A DNA stretch of 36,899 nucleotides from Kiritimatiellia bacterium. Its GTDB lineage: Bacteria > Verrucomicrobiota > Kiritimatiellia > CAIQIC01 > Lenti-01. Location of the stretch: assembly GCA_017458625.1 (NCBI GenBank), contig JAFTAH010000124.1:1-36899 (forward strand), written 5' to 3'. The position numbers and the translations under genes are program-made. Shown piece after piece: positions 1-8,293 of this stretch (positions within the stretch are counted from its first letter, which is position 1; the number at the start of each line of letters is the position of its first letter). The notes below the pieces were generated by a model. The model saw only the letters and a program-made list of their open reading frames with translations, did not search any database and was not told the origin of the DNA.

Positions 1-140
1 AAATTCCTTGTCCAAACTTGCCCTGATGTTCCCCCACGTCGTTGCCGGATTTCGACGCAGGAAACTGCGCCTTCAATCCGGCGCCTCGTCGGGAAACACC
101 ATGCCGTCGTTTGAACAAGTTTTATCATCCAGGACACTAG
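1..140. repeat. MITE-like palindromic repeat family 1, copy A (cut by window edge)
   Basis: This segment is nearly identical to 17219-17359, differing by one substitution and a small change in a T-run. It ends in CAGGACACTAG, the right inverted terminus of the complete copy; the left terminus CTAGTGTCCTG lies outside the window. The whole unit folds back on itself as a long imperfect palindrome with no coding capacity. It lies about 240 bp upstream of nfnA. The ORF that reads through it is not credible as a gene. Confidence 0.8.
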
Positions 141-293
141 GCCATGCGGACGTCGGCGGCATGGGGGGCGGCGGGGTTCTGAAGAGAAAACTCGTCGTGC
201 CATGCGTACCTGTCTTCAATGTCGATCGAGACCGACGCCACGCCTTTTCGCCAAGGCGTCCAGCAACTGCCATTGTTGAACCTGTTTTGGGGA

Positions 294-322
294 TTGTGCC
301 GTCGTTCCCGAGGTGCTATTTT
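294..322 (+). promoter_or_regulatory. Weak candidate promoter for nfnAB
   Basis: TTGTGC (294-299) and TATTTT (317-322) are separated by 17 bp and lie about 60 bp upstream of the nfnA start. Both boxes match the sigma-70 consensus only partly, so this is a suggestion from spacing and position. A small hairpin (CGCCTT/AAGGCG, 241-258) lies just upstream. Confidence 0.25.
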
Positions 323-381
323 TTTCGCGTGCCGCTGAAAACGGGCGCCGACTTCGGCGCGCCGGCGGCCGAGGAGTCACC

Positions 382-1275
382 ATGAACAGGATTCTCGAAA
401 AGAAGCAGTTGTCCGCCCAGGTCTGGCAGATGGTGCTGGAGGCCCCCCTCATCGCCCAGGAACGCAAGGCCGGCCAGTTCATCATCCTCCAGCTCGACAC
501 CGACTACGGCGAGCGGATTCCCCTCACCATCGCGGACGCTGACCCCGTGCGAGGCACCGTCACCATCATCTTCCAGACCGTCGGCCGCACCACCAGCCTT
601 CTCGCCGAAAAGAATGTCGGCGACTTTGTCGAGAACCTCGTCGGCCCCCTCGGCCGTCCCACCCACATCGACAAGTTCGGCTCCGTGGTCTGCGTCGGCG
701 GCGGCATCGGCGTCGCCCCCCTCTACCCCATCGCCCAGGCCATGAAGGCCGCCGGCAACCGCCTCACCGTCATCATCGGCGCCCGCACCCAGGAGCTCGT
801 CATCCTCGAGAACGAGATGCGCGCCATCGCCGACGAGCTCGTCGTCGTCACCGACGATGGCTCCTACGGCCGCCAGGGCCTCGTGACCGTCCCTCTCAAG
901 GAGTTCTGCGAGCAGACCCCGCCCCCCGACCTCGTCGTCGCCATCGGTCCCCCCATCATGATGAAGTTCTGCGCCAAGACCACCGAACCCTACCACGTCA
1001 AGACCATCGTCAGCCTCAACACCATCATGATCGACGGTACCGGCATGTGTGGCGGCTGCCGCGTTTCCGTCGGCGGCCAGACCCGGTTCGTGTGCGTCGA
1101 CGGCCCCGAGTTCGACGGCCACCAGGTGGACTTCGACCAGATGATGCAGCGCCTCGGTGCCTTCCGTCCCCAGGAGAAGGCCGCCATGGAGGCCTACCAG
1201 GCCGACCACGTCTGCCGCATGCAGGCCGCCGCCGCCGCCCTCCTCGCGCGCCAGACCGCCCGTCCCGAGGCTTAG
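382..1275 (+). CDS. nfnA: NADH-dependent ferredoxin:NADP+ oxidoreductase, small (FAD/2Fe-2S) subunit
   Basis: This 297-residue protein belongs to the dihydroorotate dehydrogenase electron-transfer / sulfide dehydrogenase beta (SudB) family. The N-terminal part is a flavin-binding barrel with RIPLTIAD near residue 55. The middle is an NAD-binding fold with VGGGIGVAPLYPIAQ near residue 110. The C-terminal cysteine set GTGMCGGCRV ... FVCVDGPEFDG is the classic [2Fe-2S] site of this family. In NfnAB this subunit accepts electrons from NADH and passes them to NfnB. The next gene encodes that partner 57 bp downstream, which favours NfnA over PyrK or SudB. The ATG at 382 follows GAGGAG; in-frame codons further upstream look non-coding. 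Confidence 0.88.
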   Translation: MNRILEKKQLSAQVWQMVLEAPLIAQERKAGQFIILQLDTDYGERIPLTIADADPVRGTVTIIFQTVGRTTSLLAEKNVGDFVENLVGPLGRPTHIDKFGSVVCVGGGIGVAPLYPIAQAMKAAGNRLTVIIGARTQELVILENEMRAIADELVVVTDDGSYGRQGLVTVPLKEFCEQTPPPDLVVAIGPPIMMKFCAKTTEPYHVKTIVSLNTIMIDGTGMCGGCRVSVGGQTRFVCVDGPEFDGHQVDFDQMMQRLGAFRPQEKAAMEAYQADHVCRMQAAAAALLARQTARPEA

Positions 1276-1332
1276 GCCCGCCAATCCCGCCTCGTCCCCA
1301 CGTTTCCGCTTGTTTCCACGAAAGGATCGACG

Positions 1333-2751
1333 ATGACTTTGACCCCCAAGGAAAAGATGGCCATTCCGCCCCAGCCCATGCCCGAACAGGACCCCCGCGA
1401 ACGCGCCCACAACATGCGCGAGGTGGCGCTGGGCTACTCGGCGGACCAGGCGAAGCTCGAGGCCTCCCGCTGCCTCCAGTGCAAGAACGCCCCCTGCGTC
1501 CAGGGCTGCCCCGTGCGCATCGACATCCCCGGCTTCCTGCGCCACGCCGCCGAAGGCGACTTCTCCGGCGCCTACGACGTGATCTCCCAGGCCAGCCTTC
1601 TGCCCGCCGTCTGCGGCCGCGTCTGCCCCCAGGAAAAGCAATGCCAGCAGGTCTGCACCATGGGCAAGGCCCTCAAGGATGTCGCCAAGGCCGTCGCCAT
1701 CGGCCGCGTCGAACGCTTCTGCGCCGACCGCGTCCGCGAAACCGGCACCGCGCCCCTGCCCGAAGTGGCCCCCGCCACCGGCAAGAAGGTCGCCGTCGTC
1801 GGCTCCGGCCCCGCCGGCATTACCGTCGCCGCCGATGTCCGTCGCGCTGGTCACCAGGTCGTCCTGTTCGAGGCCTTCCACAAGGCCGGCGGCGTCCTCG
1901 TCTACGGCATCCCCGAATTCCGTCTGCCCAAGGCCATCGTCCAGGCCGAGCTCGACAAGCTCCAGGGCATGGGCGTCGAGATCCGCACCAACTTCGTCGT
2001 CGGCCGCACCCGCAAGCTCACCGACTTGCTCGACAAGGATGGCTTCGACGCCATCTTTGTCGGCACCGGTGCCGGCCTGCCCAAGTTCATGAACATCGAG
2101 GGCGAAAACCTCGTCGGCGTCTATTCCGCCAACGAATACCTCACCCGTTCCAATCTCATGAAGGCCTACGACAGCGACCACGCCGCCACCCCCATCCTCC
2201 ATGCCGACCGCATCGCCGTCCTCGGCGGCGGCAATGTCGCCATGGACGCCGCCCGCACCGCCCTCCGCCTCGGCGCCAAGGAAGTCCACCTCATCTACCG
2301 CCGCACCGAGAAGGAAATGCCCGCCCGCGCCGAGGAAGTCCACCACGCCCGCGAAGAAGGCGTCCAGTTCCACTTCCTCGAGAACGCCAAGCGCATCCTC
2401 GGCGAAAACGGCCACGTGACCGGCATCGAATGCCTCCGCTACGAGCTCGGCGAGCCCGATGCCTCCGGCCGCCGCCGCCCCGTCGAGATTCCCGGCAGCG
2501 AGTTCGTCATCCCCATGGATGGAATCATCGTCGCCCTCGGCAACGAGTCCAACCCCCTCATCAAGTCCACCACTCCCGGCCTCGAAACCGACGCCCGCGG
2601 CCACATCGTTGCCGACGAGCACGGCCGCACCAGCCTGCCCCGCGTCTTTGCCGGCGGCGACATCGTCCTCGGCGCCGCCACCGTCATCCTCGCCATGGGC
2701 GAAGGCCGCCGCGCCGCCGCCGCCATCAACCAGATGCTCGCCGAAACCTAG
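1333..2751 (+). CDS. nfnB: NADH-dependent ferredoxin:NADP+ oxidoreductase, large subunit (GltD-like)
   Basis: This 472-residue protein is of the GltD/GltA flavoprotein family. The N-terminal third has two cysteine clusters for [4Fe-4S] centres (CLQCKNAPCVQGCPV and CGRVCPQEKQCQQVC). An FAD-binding Rossmann motif (VAVVGSGPAGITVAA) follows near residue 155 and an NADPH-binding one (IAVLGGGNVAMDAARTALR) near residue 295. The C-terminal GGDIVLGAATVILAMGEGRRAA closes the FAD site. With NfnA it would form the cytoplasmic electron-bifurcating enzyme that reduces NADP+ using NADH and reduced ferredoxin, an enzyme typical of strict anaerobes. Such proteins are often mislabelled glutamate synthase small subunit; the adjacent NfnA argues against that role. 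The start has AAAGGA upstream. Confidence 0.88.
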   Translation: MTLTPKEKMAIPPQPMPEQDPRERAHNMREVALGYSADQAKLEASRCLQCKNAPCVQGCPVRIDIPGFLRHAAEGDFSGAYDVISQASLLPAVCGRVCPQEKQCQQVCTMGKALKDVAKAVAIGRVERFCADRVRETGTAPLPEVAPATGKKVAVVGSGPAGITVAADVRRAGHQVVLFEAFHKAGGVLVYGIPEFRLPKAIVQAELDKLQGMGVEIRTNFVVGRTRKLTDLLDKDGFDAIFVGTGAGLPKFMNIEGENLVGVYSANEYLTRSNLMKAYDSDHAATPILHADRIAVLGGGNVAMDAARTALRLGAKEVHLIYRRTEKEMPARAEEVHHAREEGVQFHFLENAKRILGENGHVTGIECLRYELGEPDASGRRRPVEIPGSEFVIPMDGIIVALGNESNPLIKSTTPGLETDARGHIVADEHGRTSLPRVFAGGDIVLGAATVILAMGEGRRAAAAINQMLAET

Positions 2752-2892
2752 GCTCGCGCACCTTCCGGGGCGCACCTCGCCTCTCTCGCCTCCCGCCCCG
2801 GTGGTTCCAGCTGTCTCAGCTGTCCCCGCTCCCTCCCCGTATCCTCTCGCCAACAACCTCAAACCTCCCAGAAAAACACCCAACCGAAAAGC

Positions 2893-3354
2893 ATGAAAGT
2901 CAGTCTCGCCAGAGCATTGAAGGAAAAGAACCGCCTCGCCGGCAAGCTCCGCAAGGCGTTGAACCTTGTGCAGGAGGAAAACCGCAAGATTGCGGGCTCC
3001 CCGCGCTCCATCGACGTGGCACAGCAGTTGGCGACCGCAGAACAACTGTCGGCCCAGCTGGCCCAGGTCAAGTCGATTATTGCCGTTGCCAACGGCCCCA
3101 TCGTCGGCACGATTGTCGAACTGGAGGAAACGAAGTCCCTCATCTCGGCCCTCGAGGCCGTGGACACCAAGGACGAGATCGAGGTCAGCGGCTATGGTGC
3201 CAACCAGGTGGAAAAACGCTACGACGTCGTGCTCCAGGCCCCGGTCGTGCTGGAGAAGATCGCCAAGCTGCAAGCGCGGGCAGATGCCCTCCAGGACCAG
3301 CTGGACGAGTTCAACGCCACGACGCGCGTGACCCTGCCCGACCTGAATCCCTGA
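2893..3354 (+). CDS. Coiled-coil protein, possibly DIP1984-like
   Basis: This 153-residue, charged, probably cytoplasmic protein has predicted heptad-like helices at both ends (about 5-75 and 125-145) and a short middle segment. No signal peptide or membrane segment is visible. The order (KVSLARALKEKNRLAGKLRKAL start, LQARADALQDQLDEFNATT end) resembles the DIP1984/septicolysin-like family of unknown function, but this is recognition of layout only. It lies 141 bp after nfnB on the same strand, with a strong terminator about 190 bp beyond it, so it may be the last gene of that unit. Function unknown. Confidence 0.65.
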   Translation: MKVSLARALKEKNRLAGKLRKALNLVQEENRKIAGSPRSIDVAQQLATAEQLSAQLAQVKSIIAVANGPIVGTIVELEETKSLISALEAVDTKDEIEVSGYGANQVEKRYDVVLQAPVVLEKIAKLQARADALQDQLDEFNATTRVTLPDLNP

Positions 3355-3542
3355 CTTTTGAAATGGTGAACCCGGCTCCGATCCCCTCCAGCGTTACCTC
3401 TTGGCTTCACGCACCAAGGTGACAAAGATACCGACAAGTCGCCCTCCCCGAGGGCTAAAGCGCAACCCGTAAGGACGTACGCCTTACCCCGTAATGATTT
3501 GTCCTTAAAAGTTCGTGGTGATCGCCCGCGTTCCCGTTTCAG

Positions 3543-3578
3543 CCGGCGGCTTCCTTCCTGGAGGCCGCCGGTCTTTTT
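3543..3578 (+). terminator. Rho-independent terminator
   Basis: CCGGCGGC (3543-3550) pairs with GCCGCCGG (3564-3571), the loop can extend the stem further, and TCTTTTT follows. It is placed to end transcription from nfnAB and the coiled-coil gene. Two smaller hairpins (CCCTC/GAGGG near 3445 and GTAAGG/CCTTAC near 3470) lie between the last stop codon and this terminator, so a small RNA or a processed 3' UTR is possible. Confidence 0.75.
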
Positions 3579-3626
3579 GGATCCCCCCTTGGCCCCACGA
3601 AAGTGCGTGAGTTTACGTCAAAATGC

Positions 3627-3764
3627 TAGAGCGGTTTGCGAAAATGTGTGGCCGCAAGGTTCGGAGGTGCGACATCCTGTCGCGCCCAAATTAATTGCGC
3701 GGCTGGAAGCCGCACCTCCGGAAGCCGCCCGCCAAATGGCTACAGTAATTTGAAAACCGCTCTA
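3627..3764. repeat. MITE-like palindromic repeat family 2, copy A
   Basis: This 138-bp unit begins TAGAGCGGTTT and ends AAACCGCTCTA, a perfect 11-bp terminal inverted repeat. Inside are two hairpins of the same shape, GCGACA-TCC-TGTCGC and GCGGCT-GGA-AGCCGC, which also pair with each other, so the element is a palindrome made of palindromes. A diverged copy lies at 36600-36761. It has no coding capacity. The remaining sequence from 3765 to the stop at 3896 is pyrimidine-rich and I see no gene in it. Confidence 0.8.
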
Positions 3765-3895
3765 AGTTTTCGAAACGGACACAACGTCGCCCCAACAAGA
3801 ATGCAGCCTTCCATCGCCCCTGCCCACCACCTCTCCGATCCTCCCCTCTGCCCCCGTCTTCCACTTCCCCTTCCGATCCCGCCCTGCCCCGCCCC

Positions 3896-5380
3896 TCACC
3901 CCTTTCTCGCCTTCCGGTCGCGCCAAGCCGCCGCCCCCAAGGCCACCACTGGCACGCCAAAGAAGACCAGCCACGGCCACCACGCACGCAGATTGCCCGT
4001 TGGCTTCCAGAACGGTAGCCAGTCATAATAGGGCTGGATCGCCTGGTAGTAAAACAGCGGATGATAGCGCTGGAACCAGCTCGACGGCAGCCAGGCGACC
4101 GCCCCCGCCACCACCAGCGACAGCGCCCCGTAAAGTCCCAGCAGCCAACAGGCCGTCCGGAAGAAGCGCGGCCACTCCGCCCCCTCCGCCAGCAGGTTCC
4201 ACGCCGCCGGAAGCAGCAGAAACCCGGCAATCACCTGATAGCGCCCTGCCGGACACGTCCCCGCACGATAGTCCGGAAAGGCCGCCACGGTCAGCACCTG
4301 GCACACGAACATCACCCAGGGCATCAGACTCGCGTTGCGCGTTCGCCGCATTCCCAGCGCCGCCAGCGCCAGCAAAAACACCACCCATTGCGCCGGATTG
4401 AGCAAGAACAGCCCCATCGCCCGATTCCAGAAGAACGTCACCAGTCCCTCGGGCATCCAGGCCATCGACATGTGGCTGTTCACGGCGGGATTCGGCGGCA
4501 AGACATCTCCCCACAGCCACAGATTGTAGGCCAGGTAGGTGACGCCCATGGCCACCACGATCCCGACCTGCACCCAATCCTTTTCCCGCCACGCCCGGAC
4601 CAGACACAGCACGGCGACACACGCCACCGCCGGCACCACCCGTGCCGTCGCCCACGGCATCAGCATCAACACCAGACACCCCACGCGCCGCCACCCCTTC
4701 TCCGAACGCCCCAGAGCCGCCAGCGAAAACAGCAGCAGACACCCGCATGGAACCTCCGGAAAGATCTCCGCCGTGTAGTAGAGCGCAGGCAACCCGCACA
4801 AGACGAGAAACGCGACCAGAAGCATCGTGGCACGGGATGCGCTACTGGTGCCGTGCGGCACTACCAGAAGGAACGAGAGCGCCACCAGCAGCACTGCCAG
4901 CGTCCCCTGCGCACACAGCACCGACCAGCGCACATTCGTCTCCTTCAACGCAAAGGGCGCGGCCAAAACGGCCTCCAGCGGCGGACGATGGCATGTCTGC
5001 CGTCCACGCGTGACGTCTCCCCACATCCGACTCCGATCCAGCAGCGGTATTACCTCCGCATCCTGGAAGTACTGCCACGTCCACGTCTTCGGCCCAATCG
5101 GGCGCTTGTTCTGGAAATTGCGCCATGCCTCGCGCCGCAACACCCCGCGAGCATTCTCTCCATCCCCGGACGCCAGCGCCTGGGCCGTGACCAGATAGCT
5201 CGGCTCGTCGCCCGTCAGCCGCCAGCTCGCCCGCGCCAGGTCTGCCCCATAGGGCACCAGCCGCTCCCGCACCAGCGACACCGCCGCCAGTGCCACCAGC
5301 ACAAAACCGACAACCCCCAGCCAATGGCCGAGGCCCCCATGCCGTCCGCCGCGCCCCGACACCTGACATAATCCGCTCAT
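3896..5380 (-). CDS. Multi-pass membrane protein, glycosyltransferase-like
   Basis: This roughly 494-residue protein has about 10-12 hydrophobic segments. After the first membrane helix comes a soluble loop with GDEPSYLVTAQAL. A D/E-rich motif soon after the first helix is typical of GT-C type lipid-linked sugar transferases of the ArnT/PMT kind, so a role in moving sugars at the inner membrane is plausible but not shown. The C-terminal part has aromatic-rich loops (WFQRYHPLFYYQAIQPYYDW) and ends in a basic tail. The ATG at 5380 has AAGGA nine bases upstream; a GTG at 5407 is an in-frame alternative. It stands alone, with tRNA-Gly on the other strand upstream. Confidence 0.75.
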   Translation of the reverse strand: MSGLCQVSGRGGRHGGLGHWLGVVGFVLVALAAVSLVRERLVPYGADLARASWRLTGDEPSYLVTAQALASGDGENARGVLRREAWRNFQNKRPIGPKTWTWQYFQDAEVIPLLDRSRMWGDVTRGRQTCHRPPLEAVLAAPFALKETNVRWSVLCAQGTLAVLLVALSFLLVVPHGTSSASRATMLLVAFLVLCGLPALYYTAEIFPEVPCGCLLLFSLAALGRSEKGWRRVGCLVLMLMPWATARVVPAVACVAVLCLVRAWREKDWVQVGIVVAMGVTYLAYNLWLWGDVLPPNPAVNSHMSMAWMPEGLVTFFWNRAMGLFLLNPAQWVVFLLALAALGMRRTRNASLMPWVMFVCQVLTVAAFPDYRAGTCPAGRYQVIAGFLLLPAAWNLLAEGAEWPRFFRTACWLLGLYGALSLVVAGAVAWLPSSWFQRYHPLFYYQAIQPYYDWLPFWKPTGNLRAWWPWLVFFGVPVVALGAAAWRDRKARKG

Positions 5381-5554
5381 GCCACCAAGTCCTTGTGTTC
5401 CTGCCACAACATCCTTTCGTGCCCCACCCTACCAAAGTCCCCCGTCCCCGACAAGCCGCCATTCCTCCCCCCGAGGTTTTTCCTGCCGTCTCCCCGCCGT
5501 TTTTGCTTGCCTTGCCCCCCGCCCCCCGCTATCTTCCCCTCCGTTCACCGAATT

Positions 5555-5629
<75 letters not shown>

Positions 5630-5698
5630 TCCCTTCTTGCCGCGTTTTCCTCGGAAATTGCGGCTTTTTCGTCCCTTGCGCCCCCCCCCTTCAACGAT

Positions 5699-6508
5699 TC
5701 ACTCGCCCTTGAAGACGGGCTTGCGCTTTTCGAGGAAGGCGGTGACGCCTTCGCGGTAGTCGGCGCTCTGGTGCACCTTCTGGCGGAGGTCCTGGATGCG
5801 CTCGAAGCTCTCTGGCGAGAGGGGATGGGCCTTGGTCAGCAACCGCAGCTGCTCCTTGATGGCGGCGATGGCCATGGGGGCCTTCTTCACGATCAGGTGG
5901 GCTAGTTCCAAGGTGTACGCCTCCAGCTGGTCGGCCGGTCGCAGGTGGTTGAGGATGCCCACCGACAGCGCCTTCTGCGCCGGGAACGGGGCCGCCGTGA
6001 AAAACATCTCCTTGACCAGGTTCAGCGGGAGCCGGCGCATGAACTGCAGGAGTCCCGACGTGTTGTAGGCCAGTCCGATGTTCGCCGAGGTGATGGCGAA
6101 CGAGCAGGTTTCGTCGCCGATGATCATGTCGCAGCTGAGGGCCACGTCCGTCGCCCCGCCCCAGACGCTGCCGTGCACCATCGCGATGACGGGGCACACG
6201 CACAGCTTCACCGCCTGGATCACGCGCTCCAGCGGGTCGGAGAAGTGCAGCGGATCGCTCCCGATGGGCAGTTCCCGGATGTCGTGGCCGGCCGACCACA
6301 CCTTCGCGTCGTCGTTCGCCCGCAGGATCACCACCCGCGCCCCGCGCTTCTGGAAGTCATCCATCGCCGCCAGCATCTCCGCGACCATCCGGCGCGACAA
6401 GGCGTTCCGCCGCTCGTCGTGGTCCATCGTCAAAATCCCGATGCCCTCGTCCAGGAACTTGGTCTTGACCAGAGGCTTATCCGCCGTTGCCAACTGTTTC
6501 GCGTCCAT
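5699..6508 (-). CDS. scpB: Methylmalonyl-CoA decarboxylase (crotonase family)
   Basis: This 269-residue protein is a crotonase-fold enzyme closely resembling E. coli YgfG/ScpB. Shared stretches include the oxyanion-hole segments SAGHDIRELP and MVHGSVWGGATDVALS, and the C-terminal FERIQDLRQKVHQS..YREG..AFLEKRKP. The histidine in SAGHDI and the tyrosine in GLAYN correspond to active-site residues of that enzyme. It would convert methylmalonyl-CoA to propionyl-CoA in a succinate-to-propionate route. Neither mutase nor CoA-transferase lies beside it here. Of two ATGs, 6508 has the better placed AGGA (eight bases); 6517 is the alternative. It is divergent from pheS. Confidence 0.88.
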   Translation of the reverse strand: MDAKQLATADKPLVKTKFLDEGIGILTMDHDERRNALSRRMVAEMLAAMDDFQKRGARVVILRANDDAKVWSAGHDIRELPIGSDPLHFSDPLERVIQAVKLCVCPVIAMVHGSVWGGATDVALSCDMIIGDETCSFAITSANIGLAYNTSGLLQFMRRLPLNLVKEMFFTAAPFPAQKALSVGILNHLRPADQLEAYTLELAHLIVKKAPMAIAAIKEQLRLLTKAHPLSPESFERIQDLRQKVHQSADYREGVTAFLEKRKPVFKGE

Positions 6509-6726
6509 GCAATCCATCCTTTCCTGTTTTCCTGTTGTCTTCTACTCTACCTGCCGTTCCATTCCTTCCGCAAGCCTCCGCTCTCCCTCTTGCGTCAAGC
6601 GTTTTACTCCAGTTTCTCCAGACGACAGCACGCGATAGGCAGCGCGATATGCGCCGCAATCCATTTCCCCTTGCGTTTTTCGTGAGGAGTGGGATACTTC
6701 CCGCGCACTTTTCAAGGAGTTGGCCC

Positions 6727-7737
6727 ATGGACATCCCCGAAATCGACAAGCTGACCGAATCCACACTCGCCGAAATCCAGGCCGCGGCAGACCTCGCCGC
6801 GCTGGAGGCCCTGCGCATCAAGACCATCGGACGCAACGGCATGCTGCCGGAGCTGATGGCCAACCTGAAGTCCGCCCCGGACAAGAAGGCGATGGGGCTG
6901 GCCCTGAACCGCTTCAAGACGTCCGTCACGCAGGCCCTCGCGGACCGCAAGACGGCGCTGGCCGCCGCGGCGGAGTCGAAGGCGGTGGCGGCGGTGGACT
7001 GGTCGCTGCCGGGGGCCTTCCCGCGCCGCGGGAAGCTGCATCCGGTGACGCAGCTGATCGACCGCACGACGGCCATCTTCCGGCGCATGGGCTTCACGGT
7101 GGCGGACGGCCCGGACGTGGAGACGGAATACTACAACTTCGACGCGCTGAACACGCCGGCGGACCATGTGTCGCGGGACACGCAGGACACGTTCTACCTC
7201 CCCGGCGGCCGCCTGCTCCGCACGCAGACCTCGGCCGTCCAGGCCCGCTACATGGAAGCCCACAAGCCGCCCGTCCGCATCGTCTGCCCGGGCCGCTGCT
7301 ACCGCCGGGACACCACGGACGCCACCCATTCGGCGAATTTCCACCAGATCGAGGGGCTCTACGTCGACGAGCACGTCTCGCTGGCCGACCTCAAGGGCGA
7401 CATCGACCACTTCGCCCGCGAGCTGATGGGCGCCCACGTCAAGTCGCGCTTCCGCACCCACTTCTTCCCCTTCACGGAGCCGTCCGTCGAGGTGGACTTC
7501 TCCTGCCACATGTGCCACGGCAAGGGCTGCCGCGTCTGCAAGAACTCGGGCTGGATCGAGATCATGGGCGCCGGCATGGTCGACCCCAACGTCTTCAAGT
7601 CCGTCGGCTACGACCCCGATGCCGTCACGGGCTACGCCTTCGGCATGGGCATCGAGCGCCTCGCCATGCTCCTCTTCGGCATCGACGACATCCGCCGCCT
7701 CTACGAAAACGACGTCCGCTACCTGGACCAGTTCTGA
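6727..7737 (+). CDS. pheS: Phenylalanyl-tRNA synthetase alpha subunit
   Basis: This 336-residue class II synthetase subunit has an N-terminal coiled coil (about 1-90) followed by the catalytic domain. Visible motifs are FHQIEGLYVDEHVSLADLKG and the C-terminal motif 3 GYAFGMGIERLAMLLFGIDDIR. A cysteine set CHMCHGKGCRVC precedes GWIEIMGAGMVDPNVF, as in many bacterial PheS. AAGGAG lies ten bases before the ATG at 6727. PheS pairs with PheT to form the alpha2-beta2 enzyme charging tRNA-Phe. Unusually, pheT does not follow directly but lies 4.9 kb downstream across an accessory insert. Confidence 0.95.
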   Translation: MDIPEIDKLTESTLAEIQAAADLAALEALRIKTIGRNGMLPELMANLKSAPDKKAMGLALNRFKTSVTQALADRKTALAAAAESKAVAAVDWSLPGAFPRRGKLHPVTQLIDRTTAIFRRMGFTVADGPDVETEYYNFDALNTPADHVSRDTQDTFYLPGGRLLRTQTSAVQARYMEAHKPPVRIVCPGRCYRRDTTDATHSANFHQIEGLYVDEHVSLADLKGDIDHFARELMGAHVKSRFRTHFFPFTEPSVEVDFSCHMCHGKGCRVCKNSGWIEIMGAGMVDPNVFKSVGYDPDAVTGYAFGMGIERLAMLLFGIDDIRRLYENDVRYLDQF

Positions 7738-7751
7738 GGCGCGGGGAACCT

Positions 7752-7916
7752 CACACAGAGACGCAGAGAGACAGAGGCACAGAGGGAAAAGAGAAAAGGC
7801 GCACGCGGAGACGCGGAGGCGCGAAGTTTTTCAGCCGCAAAGAACGCAAAGGGCGGAAGGAAGAGAAGGGGATAGAGGAAGGGAAGCGAGAGTCGTGAGC
7901 GACGAGCGGACAATGA
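7752..7916. repeat. Low-complexity intergenic repeat and start-cassette copy 1
   Basis: The first part (7752-7833) is a purine-rich string of CACAGAGACGCAGAG-like units, a type of degenerate repeat common in intergenic DNA of PVC bacteria. The second part (7834-7916) starts GCCGCAAAGAACGCAAAGGGC and ends in a 40-bp segment with GTGAGCGACGAGCGGACAATGA. That second part recurs at 12207-12286, and its 40-bp tail also at 8254-8293. The last bases include the proposed ATG of the next gene. Confidence 0.75.
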
Positions 7917-8242
7917 TTGGCGCGGGCGATTGCTGCCGGGAACAGCTGAAGGCGGGCGAAGGAAACCCGGAAAGGCTGACGGGCAAGCAGCGCCTCTTCC
8001 GCGGGCTGAAGTATTTCGCGCTCACGTTCGTCGTGGTTTTCGTATTTGTCACGCTGGCTGTGGACTACGTCCACCCGGAGGGGTCAGGGGAATTGAAGAT
8101 ATTTGCAGGCCTTCTATGCGCCTTTCATCCCGCTTTGCTGGCGGGAGTGATTGTCGCGGCGTTTCCCCGGCGTCGCCTTTGGCACGGATTACTGGCTGTC
8201 GGGGTCGCCCTGCTGGTGGCCTTGTTGATGGGAATCGTCTGA
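7913..8242 (+). CDS. Small membrane protein, paralogue of the 9915 gene
   Basis: This 109-residue protein has two or three membrane helices after a basic N-terminal stretch. The segment ERLTGKQRLFRGLKYF (about 20-35) recurs almost exactly in the protein at 9915, followed in both by a VFVFVT-like helix, so the two are paralogues. This copy lacks the C-terminal soluble domain of the other. The ATG at 7913 lies inside the repeat that also supplies the start of the next gene; a GTG at 7895 is the alternative. No function is recognised. Confidence 0.6.
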   Translation: MIGAGDCCREQLKAGEGNPERLTGKQRLFRGLKYFALTFVVVFVFVTLAVDYVHPEGSGELKIFAGLLCAFHPALLAGVIVAAFPRRRLWHGLLAVGVALLVALLMGIV

Positions 8243-8253
8243 GAGAAGAAAGC

Positions 8254-8293
8254 GGAAGGGAAGCGGGAGTCGTGAGCGAAGGGCGGACAGTGA
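8254..8293 (+). repeat. Start-cassette repeat, copy 2
   Basis: This is a 40-bp segment matching 7877-7916 and 12247-12286 with a few substitutions. It contains GAAGGGCGGACA directly before a GTG (8290), which fits a ribosome-binding site and start codon. It ends the spacer between the genes at 7913 and 8290. Confidence 0.7.

Noticed and set aside
316..3273. Very long open frame on the minus strand opposite nfnA-nfnB (985 codons)
   Set aside because: It is the antisense of well-supported genes in GC-rich DNA. The product is a monotonous G/A/D/E/V string with no domain, and the opposite strand has clear motifs and ribosome-binding sites.
7752..7833. Short protein in the CACAGAGACGCAGAG region
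   Set aside because: The sequence is a degenerate purine-rich repeat. All frames give low-complexity peptides of a kind often mis-annotated in such repeats.
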